Positions 1 to 7,224 of a DNA stretch of 7,456 nucleotides are shown here, piece after piece. Position numbers and translations under genes: made by a program. How positions within the stretch are numbered: position 1 is the stretch's first letter; every line of letters begins with the position of its first letter. The stretch comes from Kiritimatiellia bacterium (GTDB lineage Bacteria; Verrucomicrobiota; Kiritimatiellia; UBA8416; JABMPJ01), in contig JAOZSS010000119.1 of assembly GCA_029939545.1 (NCBI GenBank), forward strand, positions 1 to 7,456, read 5' to 3'. The notes below the pieces were generated by a model. It was not told the origin of the DNA, did not search any database, and saw nothing but the letters and a program-made list of their open reading frames with translations.

Positions 1-335
1 ATGTCGACCTTGTCTTTTACAATCGTCTTCTGCGCTGTTATGTGTTGATCGACCTCAAGCGCGATAAGCTCACGCACCAGGATCTTGGCCAGATGCAGAT
101 GTACGTCAACTACTTCGATCGCCACGTGAGAACGGAAGACGAACTTTCTACAGTCGGCATCGTGCTTTGTCACCGCAAACATGATGCATTGGTTGAACTG
201 ACACTTCCCGATGATGCCAACATCTTCGCATCAAAATATCAGCTCTACCTGCCGTCCAAGGATGCGTTGAGGAAGCAATTGAAGGCGATCACCGAAGAAC
301 TGCATCAGGATGACGGGGAGGGTCCCTGGCATTAG
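1..335 (+). CDS. DUF1016/YhcG-type PD-(D/E)XK nuclease, C-terminal part (5' end outside window)
   Basis: The reading frame is already open at base 3 and runs to a TAG at 333-335, giving about 110 residues of C-terminal sequence. It begins VDLVFYNRLLRCYVLIDLK, which matches the core of the DUF1016 (YhcG) nuclease domain. The first catalytic Asp would be the D at 6-8, and the (D/E)xK pair would be D at 51-53 and K at 57-59. The family signature continues with LTHQDLGQMQMYVNYFDR and, later, the typical tail FASKYQLYLPS followed by a short charged end. Members are usually around 330-380 residues, so two thirds of the gene lies to the left. The family is a predicted DNA nuclease, often found in accessory or defence regions; its substrate is not established. 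G+C by hand count over the first 300 bases is about 49%, lower than the genes that follow. An internal GTG at 42 could be taken as a start, but it would remove the first catalytic Asp. Confidence 0.87.
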   Translation, partial: VDLVFYNRLLRCYVLIDLKRDKLTHQDLGQMQMYVNYFDRHVRTEDELSTVGIVLCHRKHDALVELTLPDDANIFASKYQLYLPSKDALRKQLKAITEELHQDDGEGPWH

Positions 336-427
336 ATTGTCTTCAGATGCAGGCAGATAGTAATGTATGCATTGCCACTGAAGGTTTCGATTTCAGAACT
401 ACAGAATCCTGACTACTGGAGTTACAG

Positions 428-1129
428 ATGAACAAGAAGATGCAGATGATGTTGGAAAGTTTTGGGCCGACCGAGGGCGCCGAGCATTTTGATCCGTGGT
501 GGCTGTTGGTGGCGCTTCTGGCTTCCCTGGCGGCCTCCCTGGTGGCGAGCTGGCTCTATTCGGTTTTCTACGAACGCCGGGGGACCGGCAGCCAGATCAA
601 CCGGGCCTTTCCGCTGCTTGGGATTTCCATCACCATGCTGTTTATCAGCGTTCAAGTGTCTCTCCCTCTTTCCCTGGGATTGTTGGGTGCGCTGTCGATT
701 GTGCGTTTCAGGACGCCGGTCAAGGAACCGGAAGAAGTGGGCTTCGTGATGCTCGTCATTGCGGCCGCGATCACCTGCGCGACGTTTCGCTTCGAGTTTC
801 TGCTGATCCTCTACGGCGTGGCAATCTTTGCGCTTTTCGTGTTTCGCTCGCGCGTGTTTTTCAAACAGAACGCCCGCGACGGCATGTTGATCATTGCCAT
901 GCAGGACGAGGCCGCAAATGAACTACTGGACCCGTTGAACGCAACGGTAAGAGGCGCGACGCGCGCCTGCAACATAGAGAGCTGCACATCCCGGGAGGGG
1001 GTCACCAGTGTCCAATACTCCTACTCCGGGTTGAAGGGCTCCCTGGCCGAGTTCCGGACGTCGCTGACCTCCGATTCCAGGATCCAGACGGTCAACTTCC
1101 TTATGAATCGTCCCGGTAACGTGACGTGA
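428..1129 (+). CDS. DUF4956 family integral membrane protein
   Basis: This 233-residue protein has about four predicted membrane helices (near residues 24-47, 60-78, 80-92 and 104-139). A soluble C-terminal domain of about 90 residues follows, presumably cytoplasmic and alpha/beta in character. The diagnostic DUF4956 signature is the motif LGALSIVRFRTPVKEPEE at residues 86-103, joining a membrane helix to a conserved basic-acidic loop. The molecular function of the family is unknown; as I recall, members often sit beside CotH-family kinases and VTC-type polyphosphate polymerases. The ATG at 428 has a GGAG at 418-421, six bases upstream, which supports this start. The 92-base gap after the nuclease gene (336-427) shows no convincing promoter or terminator, although a promoter for this operon is expected there. 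The gene is followed 44 bases later by the CotH gene, which suggests co-transcription and a membrane partner role for the exported kinase. That role is inference from context. Confidence 0.86.
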   Translation: MNKKMQMMLESFGPTEGAEHFDPWWLLVALLASLAASLVASWLYSVFYERRGTGSQINRAFPLLGISITMLFISVQVSLPLSLGLLGALSIVRFRTPVKEPEEVGFVMLVIAAAITCATFRFEFLLILYGVAIFALFVFRSRVFFKQNARDGMLIIAMQDEAANELLDPLNATVRGATRACNIESCTSREGVTSVQYSYSGLKGSLAEFRTSLTSDSRIQTVNFLMNRPGNVT

Positions 1130-1160
1130 AGACAGGAAAGACTCGCGCTAAGACGCCAAG

Positions 1161-1168
1161 AGGGGGAG
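1161..1168 (+). promoter_or_regulatory. Strong Shine-Dalgarno site that sets the CotH start
   Basis: AGGGGGAG ends five bases before the ATG at 1174. The alternative upstream GTG at 1126, which overlaps the DUF4956 stop as GTGA, has no purine-rich site at a suitable distance. The ATG also places the basic RR pair and hydrophobic segment at the usual signal-peptide position. I therefore take 1174 as the start. Confidence 0.65.
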
Positions 1169-1173
1169 CACGT

Positions 1174-4125
1174 ATGAGGCTGTCGTGGCGCCGCGTAATC
1201 TTTTGGGTTATACCCCTTGTGCTGATCGTGGCGGCGGTGTCGTCCGACCGCGTCATGATTGCTCGACCGAAGCTCAAGCTGCAGCACTACGGGCGCAAGA
1301 TCTCAAAGAAGCTCCGGGAGAAAGGGGTTTTCGCCTATGTCCCGTGCGACGCGCCCTTTGGCAAGGATGAGTGGATCCAGGGGCTGAATGCAGACACGCG
1401 CAGCACGCGTCTCGTCGCCGGTAAGCACGGGTATGCGCGCCGTATCATCCCGGGCGACTGGGGGCATATTTCGGTTCCGATGGAGTATATCGAGCGTGAG
1501 GGCACCACCATGGTGGCCTGGCTCAAGTTCCATGAGTTGGAGCGCTCGTTCCAGGTAACCCGGTGGCTGAAGAAGAGTGGGGAGAGGCTCCAGGTGCTTG
1601 ATCCCAACCGGTGGCAACCGGTTGTGGATGTGCCTTTTCCGGTTAAGGACGAGTTCTTCCATGTCGCCCTGGTCATCAGCCACAACCCCAAACACCTCTG
1701 GTTCTACATCAATGGAGCTCTGGTTGCGGATCTTGTCTTGGAGAACTATTTCCCGCTCATCGAGCGATACAGTCTCGACATCGGTCAACGTCGCTGGACG
1801 CCTCCCGCCTCTCTTACCGTGGACGACCTCGCGTTTATTCGGCGCGTGCTGCCGGCCGCAGAGGTGCGCGCGATCGCGACATCGCGCCGCCCCCTGGCGG
1901 CGTTCTATGCACCGGCCACACATGCGAAGCTTCGGTTCGCGGCGTTCGCTGACCGTCTGTGCGGCCGCATCCTGAAGTCTCTGGACCTGTTCTGGCCGGG
2001 TTACTTCGAAGGCCGCATCACGAGGGGTGCGCTTCCCGAGTACGACCTGCACCTCTCCAAGAACGATCGAACCTACTTCAATGCCTACCACGCCGAGCGT
2101 ATGGCGCATCGGTTGACGGATCGGGGGACATCAGATCGTAGAAGCGTGGACGCTGTGATCAATAGGGAGAAGTATCCCGCGCGCGTCGAGCTGGTGCACC
2201 GTCCGCTCCCTGAGGAGCTGTCCTATAGCCGCAAGACGTATTCCATAACCGTTGGCGCTGACACCGGGCTCCCCGTGCCGTATTCCGGCGTCGAGCTTAC
2301 CCCGATCGAACTAATGGATCCGGTCCTTATGGTCCTGGCGTCGCGACTGGCGCGGGAACACGGCGTTCCCGTTGTGCCGTCCGTGCTGACGGTTTTGCGG
2401 ATTAACCGTGCGATGGAGCAGTTGTGCATAGCCTACCCGCGCGCCTGCGATCCGGGACACTACCGGCTCGACGAGTCGAACCAGTGTCTTGCCCTGCTCG
2501 CAGAGTTGCCTTTGCGGCCGGACGAAATTCTTGCCGAGTACGACGCGCTGGCGCGCCGACTCCGGCCCATGTTTGCATCAGATAAGAGATGTCCGCTGAG
2601 CAGTCGGCAGTGGCGTGTCCGTTCGCGCGACATGGCGGCGCGTCTGGCCGAGCGTCTGGCGGGCGATTCCAGCTCCGGTCGCGATCCGATCGAGAAAGCC
2701 GCCGCCATGATGTTCGAACGCTTCTTTCTCGGCGACAACCCCTCGGCCAATCTCGTGATAACGAATCTGAGTCTCCGGCCGTTGCGGACAGAGGGGATCG
2801 AAACAACCTTCCGATCGCTGACACCGGACGTTATCCGGGATGACGGCAGCATCATGCGCCCCGTATTGGCAGAACGGAAGGCGGTCGTGCGGGCGACCAT
2901 TTCCGGTGCCGGACGAACGCTTACGAATGAGCTTCACTATGTGGTCCAGCCACATCGGCTGTCGGCGAAGGTTCTGTATTTGCGTACCGGGAGCCCGATT
3001 GCATTGGAACATCGTGTGCCCGCGACCGCCAGGATGTTCGACCGGTTCGGTGTGCCGGTGTGTGATTGGATTAGCGTGCGGGTGAAGTATCGGGGCAACG
3101 CGGCGGTGATTGAACCGAAGAAGTACTTCTCACTCAGGCTGGACGATCCGGCCGTCTTAGTGGGGGATCGTGCCTACAAGCATGTTAACCTGACGTCGTC
3201 CTATCTTGATCCAACCTTCATGAAGGACAAGCTTACCTATGACCTGTTCCGAGAATTCGGTGGTTCCGATAGTCCCAATTATGCCCCGCGCTGCGAGTAC
3301 GTGGAACTCGTGATCGACGGACGCTATCACGGGCTCTACACGATCTCGGAGCGCGTGGATGACGTGAGCCTGGGATTTGGCGATCCAATCAACGATGCGG
3401 GGGAACGGCCTTCTCTCTACAAATCGCTCGGTCGCAACTCGAACTTCCGCGTGTTCTCGCATGGTGACTATTCTCAGAAGGTTCCCGGTTGGAAACAGAT
3501 GGCATACTGGGCACCGTATGAAACGTTTATCACGCTCTGCGGGCAGTCGTCGGACGACGTTTTCGTGAACGACTTCGAGAAGCTGGTCGACCTCGGTAAC
3601 ATCATCGATTTCCACCTGATGCTCTGGTTCAACAACGACCAGGACGGGTCGAAAGCGAACATCTTCATCGCACGGGATAACAAGCCGGGTTCCAGGTTCT
3701 TCCTGATTCCGTGGGACAACGACAAAACGTTCAAAAAGACCGGGTGGCAGAAGAACCATTTGCTGAGGCGGCTCATGGACATCTATCCCGGGTACAACGA
3801 GCGGCTGAAGCAGCGCTATCACACGTTGCGCCGGGGTGTGCTTGCCGAGGAGGCGCTCATGGCACGGATCGATGGCATAGCGGAACGTCTGCGCCCGTCC
3901 TACAGGCGTGATCACGAAATATGGGGTGACGAGTACTACGGCAATCGCGAGGACAACAGCTATTACCTGGAAACGTTGCGGAGCTGGATCCTCAAGCGGT
4001 TGAATGATATGGATCGGGTCTTCCCGAAACCATCAGAGCCACGGGAGTCGACTACAGGAAGGGAGGGCCTGCCCACCGACATGTCACGCCGGAGTGACAC
4101 GAAGGCGGAGCGGGCCGTGAAATGA
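1174..4125 (+). CDS. Exported multidomain CotH-family kinase with LamG-like, degenerate CotH-like and Ig-like domains
   Basis: This 983-residue protein is numbered from the ATG at 1174; a GTG at 1126 would add 16 residues. It starts with MRLSWRR and a hydrophobic stretch at about 8-25, acting as signal peptide or signal anchor. Residues about 75-240 look like a LamG/concanavalin-A-like beta-sandwich (WFYING, then VDDLAFIRRVL). Residues about 290-500 resemble a degenerate CotH unit. Residues about 507-593 resemble the atrophied bacterial Ig-like domain (ITNLSL, DVIRDDGSIMRP, VVQP). Residues about 597-965 form the CotH kinase domain, with RGN at 640-642, a KK pair at 649-650, GLYTISERVD ending at D729 (E726), LYK near K750, the NNDQDGSKAN stretch at 820-829, and WDND at 847-850. 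This is the acidic metal-binding region of the family. The tail after about 967 is charged and probably disordered. CotH proteins are atypical secreted or spore-surface protein kinases (B. subtilis CotH acts on CotB and CotG); the substrate here is unknown. The gene lies between a DUF4956 protein and a polytopic GT-C-like protein. Confidence 0.9.
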   Translation: MRLSWRRVIFWVIPLVLIVAAVSSDRVMIARPKLKLQHYGRKISKKLREKGVFAYVPCDAPFGKDEWIQGLNADTRSTRLVAGKHGYARRIIPGDWGHISVPMEYIEREGTTMVAWLKFHELERSFQVTRWLKKSGERLQVLDPNRWQPVVDVPFPVKDEFFHVALVISHNPKHLWFYINGALVADLVLENYFPLIERYSLDIGQRRWTPPASLTVDDLAFIRRVLPAAEVRAIATSRRPLAAFYAPATHAKLRFAAFADRLCGRILKSLDLFWPGYFEGRITRGALPEYDLHLSKNDRTYFNAYHAERMAHRLTDRGTSDRRSVDAVINREKYPARVELVHRPLPEELSYSRKTYSITVGADTGLPVPYSGVELTPIELMDPVLMVLASRLAREHGVPVVPSVLTVLRINRAMEQLCIAYPRACDPGHYRLDESNQCLALLAELPLRPDEILAEYDALARRLRPMFASDKRCPLSSRQWRVRSRDMAARLAERLAGDSSSGRDPIEKAAAMMFERFFLGDNPSANLVITNLSLRPLRTEGIETTFRSLTPDVIRDDGSIMRPVLAERKAVVRATISGAGRTLTNELHYVVQPHRLSAKVLYLRTGSPIALEHRVPATARMFDRFGVPVCDWISVRVKYRGNAAVIEPKKYFSLRLDDPAVLVGDRAYKHVNLTSSYLDPTFMKDKLTYDLFREFGGSDSPNYAPRCEYVELVIDGRYHGLYTISERVDDVSLGFGDPINDAGERPSLYKSLGRNSNFRVFSHGDYSQKVPGWKQMAYWAPYETFITLCGQSSDDVFVNDFEKLVDLGNIIDFHLMLWFNNDQDGSKANIFIARDNKPGSRFFLIPWDNDKTFKKTGWQKNHLLRRLMDIYPGYNERLKQRYHTLRRGVLAEEALMARIDGIAERLRPSYRRDHEIWGDEYYGNREDNSYYLETLRSWILKRLNDMDRVFPKPSEPRESTTGREGLPTDMSRRSDTKAERAVK
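4082..4099 (+). other. Short perfect hairpin just upstream of the next gene's ribosome binding site
   Basis: TGTCAC and GTGACA form a perfect 6-bp inverted repeat around a 6-base loop. It lies inside the last codons of the CotH gene, in its low-complexity charged tail. The GGAG at 4107-4110, the likely ribosome binding site of the next gene, follows eight bases later. It could affect translational coupling, but a repeat this short can occur by chance. Confidence 0.25.
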
Positions 4126-5945
4126 GTATGGGCACGCACGCACTATTGAAGCCAAAGAACCGCGTTCTCGATTGGGCTTGCCGCCTGACCCTCATCCTCT
4201 TCTGTGTGTCGGCTTTAGTCGGCTGGATACAGATGAAGCGTAGCCGTACTGTGTATGCCCCGGCTCCGGTGACAACGCAGGATTGGGACAGTGCGTCCCC
4301 CGTCGATTTTCTGAAAGGTGGCCCCGGTGCCCGCCATGCCGATTTCGTTCGGATGGCCGGCCGTCGCCAGGTGGGGGCGGACCATGTGCCGACCTTACAG
4401 CTCCGACTGGCACCCCGGTCGCTCGGGTATGTCTTGCATGTAGGCATTCACCGTACGGACCGGCGGGTGGCGCAGCTCGAGGTGGCGATCAACGGCACGG
4501 TTCTGGCCATGCACACGGCCGACTACGATCGTCGAGCCGACATCTTCGAGGTGTTTATTCCTGGCTCGATGCTTCTGCCGGAGGAGGACAGCCGCCTCAC
4601 GGTGTGTAACGTCGGGGATGGTGCATGGTTTGGACGCATGCTCGTCATTCCTTATGGCTGTCTGCGAGTTCCTTTGCAGGTAGTGCTGCCGTTCAGTGGG
4701 TTTCTGTTGCTGCTGTTGGGCGCGGCTCGGCAGCATCTACGGGGACGTCCCGTTCGCGCGGCATTTCCGGGTGTGGTTCTCTTTTTTGTCTATTGCCACA
4801 CGATGTTTGCATCCAAGATCGTCCCGATGGCCGGCATCGCATTCTCGGATTGCGATGAGCTTGTTCAGCCGTTTCTTACCAACGTGATGGAATATGACCT
4901 AACCAAACACATGCTCTGTCTGCCGTTCGTCCATCTCCTGTGGCGACTATTCCGTGTGGTTGGCTGGGCTGAAATGGTGGCGTTGGCGGGTGCGTTTGCA
5001 TTTGTCGCTGCGGCCAATGTCGCGGTGGCACATCTGCTTTTCAGGCGCTTGGTCCGCCATGGCCTGGCCGCGATGCTGTTGACGCTCTGTTACGCGGGAT
5101 CATTCTCAATATGGCTCTACGCTTCGATCTTCGAAACATTCATCTTCTCGGCTCTCATGACCAACCTGTTCCTGCTCCTCTGGCTGTCGTCGCGTGGTGC
5201 TCATTCGCTGGGACGCGCCTGTCTGCAGTCGGCGGCGGTGGTGCTGTGTGGCTTGGCGCATCCGCCGCTCCTTGTATTCCTGGGTGCGGTGATCCACCAG
5301 TGGCTCAGGATGTGGCGCAAGCGGGCTGTGGTGGTGTCGCTGGCCGGTGTGCTGCTTCTCGTGGCGCTGACATGCGGCGGTTTTCTTGGCGGACGATTCC
5401 TGCTTCGTCGGGCCTATATCGCAGGGAACGAGGAGTTGGCCACCGGGTCTGTGGCGGATGAATATGCCGATGCGGGTAAGATGGTGAGCCTCTATGCCAG
5501 CGCCGATAATATGACGTGGGACAACGTGGGCAACATGGTGCTGGGGCAGTGCGTCTATGCTATGGTCGGCCGCGAACCGACGTTCGACTGGTCAGGCGGC
5601 TGGTCAGCCGGACGCGCCTACCTGGGCCGCGCAACGGGCTGGCTGAGTATGGTCGGACTGGTGTTGCTCGGCGTGTTGGCAGCTCGGGGTATGGTGCTGC
5701 GCCGCAGCGTGCTGTTGGAAACGGGCTCGTTGATCGCGCTTGTGATACTGCCCTACATGCTGTTCCTCTTCTGGTTCAACCCCGGCGAGATGTTGCTCTA
5801 TGCCCCGCCTATGATGGCCGTCATGCTCAGCTGGCTGGCTTGGGCCGGCCGCCCCGGCGTTCCGCGCCTGTTTGACGGCGCAATGGCGGTGCTGGCCGGC
5901 ACGATCATCTGCGTCAACACGGCCGCGATCATCGCCTTTCACTGA
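4122..5945 (+). CDS. Polytopic membrane protein, GT-C glycosyltransferase-like, with N-terminal beta-sandwich
   Basis: This 607-residue protein begins with a single membrane helix (about residues 19-37). A roughly 150-residue soluble region (about 42-185) with beta-sandwich-like alternation follows, including LEVAING and FIPGSMLLPEEDSRLTVCN. About eleven further membrane helices fill the rest. The loop after the third helix carries SDCDEL (D243, D245, E246) and then KH at 262-263. An acidic pair in the first large outer loop is typical of GT-C fold transferases that use lipid-linked sugars. Other landmarks are YASIFETF (E338) in a helix and FNPGEMLLYAPP (NPGE 553-556). No precise family is recognised; a sugar-transfer role is inference from topology and the acidic loop. 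Its ATG overlaps the CotH stop as ATGA, with GGAG at 4107-4110, so translation is probably coupled. The gene on the opposite strand just downstream appears to be a distant paralog lacking the N-terminal domain. Confidence 0.86.
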   Translation: MSMGTHALLKPKNRVLDWACRLTLILFCVSALVGWIQMKRSRTVYAPAPVTTQDWDSASPVDFLKGGPGARHADFVRMAGRRQVGADHVPTLQLRLAPRSLGYVLHVGIHRTDRRVAQLEVAINGTVLAMHTADYDRRADIFEVFIPGSMLLPEEDSRLTVCNVGDGAWFGRMLVIPYGCLRVPLQVVLPFSGFLLLLLGAARQHLRGRPVRAAFPGVVLFFVYCHTMFASKIVPMAGIAFSDCDELVQPFLTNVMEYDLTKHMLCLPFVHLLWRLFRVVGWAEMVALAGAFAFVAAANVAVAHLLFRRLVRHGLAAMLLTLCYAGSFSIWLYASIFETFIFSALMTNLFLLLWLSSRGAHSLGRACLQSAAVVLCGLAHPPLLVFLGAVIHQWLRMWRKRAVVVSLAGVLLLVALTCGGFLGGRFLLRRAYIAGNEELATGSVADEYADAGKMVSLYASADNMTWDNVGNMVLGQCVYAMVGREPTFDWSGGWSAGRAYLGRATGWLSMVGLVLLGVLAARGMVLRRSVLLETGSLIALVILPYMLFLFWFNPGEMLLYAPPMMAVMLSWLAWAGRPGVPRLFDGAMAVLAGTIICVNTAAIIAFH

Positions 5946-5957
5946 GTTCAGGATGTG

Positions 5958-5975
5958 CTACGCGAAGTCGCGTAG
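5958..5975. terminator. Hairpin at the convergent gene junction, possible bidirectional terminator
   Basis: CTACGCGA, a two-base AG spacer and TCGCGTAG make a perfect 8-bp inverted repeat. It lies 12 bases after the stop codon of the plus-strand membrane protein. It also contains the stop and last five codons (RDFA region) of the minus-strand gene. There is no T-tract on either side, so it is not a canonical intrinsic terminator. Its placement exactly between two convergent genes still suggests transcription termination or 3' end protection. Confidence 0.4.
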
Positions 5976-7214
5976 TGGGATGATCAGCAGCCTGAGATTG
6001 TGAATCCAGACCAGGCTTGTGAGAAGGAGCATGGCAGCAGGAATATACCACGCGGTGCCCGGCGACTCTTTGTGGACGAGGTAGGCCTGTTGAGCCCCCA
6101 GCATCAGCAGGAGCCAGAGTGCCGGCAGGGTCATGTTGGCGAAGAGGAACGGATCACGCGGGTCCCACCAGCTATAGAAGAAGATCCGCATCGCGACCCA
6201 CAGGACGACCGTGGCCGAGAGAATAAGCACAGCCCAGTTGCGCGCACGGATTCCTGACCGGATTTGGGACAGGGCGTACCCCGCTGCCGTCATCATGATC
6301 ACGGCGTATACACTGAGGGTCGCAATGCCCGAAGGTGAGTAGGCCCTGATGATGTGGGTCACCTGCGTCGTGGGCAGCTGCGGGAATACCGCAGTGTAGC
6401 AGACGTGGTTAACCAGCACCTTGGTTATGTTGTGCCGGGACAAGTTCTCCGCCAGCCCCCAGAGCGGTTTCTTAGACGCCTCGGGGCGCTGCAACGCTCC
6501 CTGGGCCCATTGCGGGACTTCGCCCCATGCCACATCATAGCAGGTGTGGGCCAGTACGAAATATCCCACCACGCCCACGACGATAGCCGCTCCTGCCGCG
6601 ACAGCGATGCGGGTGAAGACTCCTTCACGTCGATTCAGCAGCGACAATCCGAGCACGGCGAGCAGAATACTGTCTGTGCGAAACAGAAAGGCGAGACCGA
6701 CGAGAGCGCCCAGCGCCGCACTGGCATGCCGCGTGGGTTTCTTGATCACCAGGATGGCCGCTCCGAGGGCGGCGGATGACGCCAGGACACAGGGCAGGTA
6801 GGTGTCGATGGTGGACGAGAAGAACCACCACCCGGCGCACCCTCCCGCAAAGAGGGCACCCAGCGCCGCCGGCAGGTGGCGCGACGTCATAGTCAACCCC
6901 ATCAGGTAGAAAAGCACCACACCAAGCCCGCCTGCCAGTATGCTGAGGACCTTGTGTGAGCGCACAATGTCGCCCTTGAGACTCGGGATCGGGTCGGAGT
7001 GCTGTTGAATCGCTTTGCCCAGGATATGATAGAGGAGATGGTCATTGTGCGTGAAGGTCTTGCCCTCGCGGTACTGTCGAACGATGAACTCACCATCGCT
7101 ATCGAAGAACCGCCTGTTCTCGTAAACGGTGTTGAACGAGTGCGGGATGGACTTCCAGTAGACCGTCGCTGTGGCGATGAAGAGTAGGATGCCTATGATG
7201 ACCGTCTTCTTCAT
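5958..7214 (-). CDS. Polytopic membrane protein, GT-C glycosyltransferase-like (distant paralog of the convergent gene)
   Basis: This is a 418-residue protein from the ATG at 7214. It starts MKKTVIIGILLFIATATVYW, a normal first membrane helix, and has about ten to eleven helices in all. The first outer loop contains FFDSDGEF (D38, D40, E42) followed by HNDHLLYH (56-63), the expected place for the acidic motif of GT-C enzymes. Later landmarks are SSTIDTYL (D137) and WWDPRDPFLF (W349-F358). The order and spacing match SDCDEL, ASIFETF and FNPGEMLLY in the neighbouring 607-residue protein, so the two are probably homologous. The specific family and substrate are not recognised. An in-frame GTG at 7313 would add 33 residues, but those are encoded by the intergenic repeat (NLEPLNLE) and by sequence overlapping the divergent gene, so I reject it. 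No ribosome binding site is visible before 7214; a candidate promoter lies so close that the message may be nearly leaderless. It converges on the operon at a hairpin. Confidence 0.85.
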   Translation of the reverse strand: MKKTVIIGILLFIATATVYWKSIPHSFNTVYENRRFFDSDGEFIVRQYREGKTFTHNDHLLYHILGKAIQQHSDPIPSLKGDIVRSHKVLSILAGGLGVVLFYLMGLTMTSRHLPAALGALFAGGCAGWWFFSSTIDTYLPCVLASSAALGAAILVIKKPTRHASAALGALVGLAFLFRTDSILLAVLGLSLLNRREGVFTRIAVAAGAAIVVGVVGYFVLAHTCYDVAWGEVPQWAQGALQRPEASKKPLWGLAENLSRHNITKVLVNHVCYTAVFPQLPTTQVTHIIRAYSPSGIATLSVYAVIMMTAAGYALSQIRSGIRARNWAVLILSATVVLWVAMRIFFYSWWDPRDPFLFANMTLPALWLLLMLGAQQAYLVHKESPGTAWYIPAAMLLLTSLVWIHNLRLLIIPLRDFA

Positions 7215-7224
7215 GGTGAAGTAT

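Noticed and set aside
337..366. Possible promoter TTGTCT ... TAATGT before the DUF4956 gene
   Set aside because: The -10 match is only about three of six bases. The location is right for an operon promoter, but the sequence is too weak to annotate.
336..427. CTGAA / TTCAG inverted repeat in the gap after the nuclease gene
   Set aside because: The stem is five base pairs with no T-tract, which is within chance expectation and not a credible terminator.
1303..2109. Long open frame (268 codons) on the minus strand inside the CotH gene
   Set aside because: It is antisense to a clearly conserved coding region, its translation shows no recognisable domain, and such frames are common opposite GC-rich genes.
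3157..3915. Long open frame (252 codons) on the minus strand opposite the CotH kinase domain
   Set aside because: The plus strand carries the conserved kinase motifs here. The antisense product is a compositional shadow with no family resemblance.
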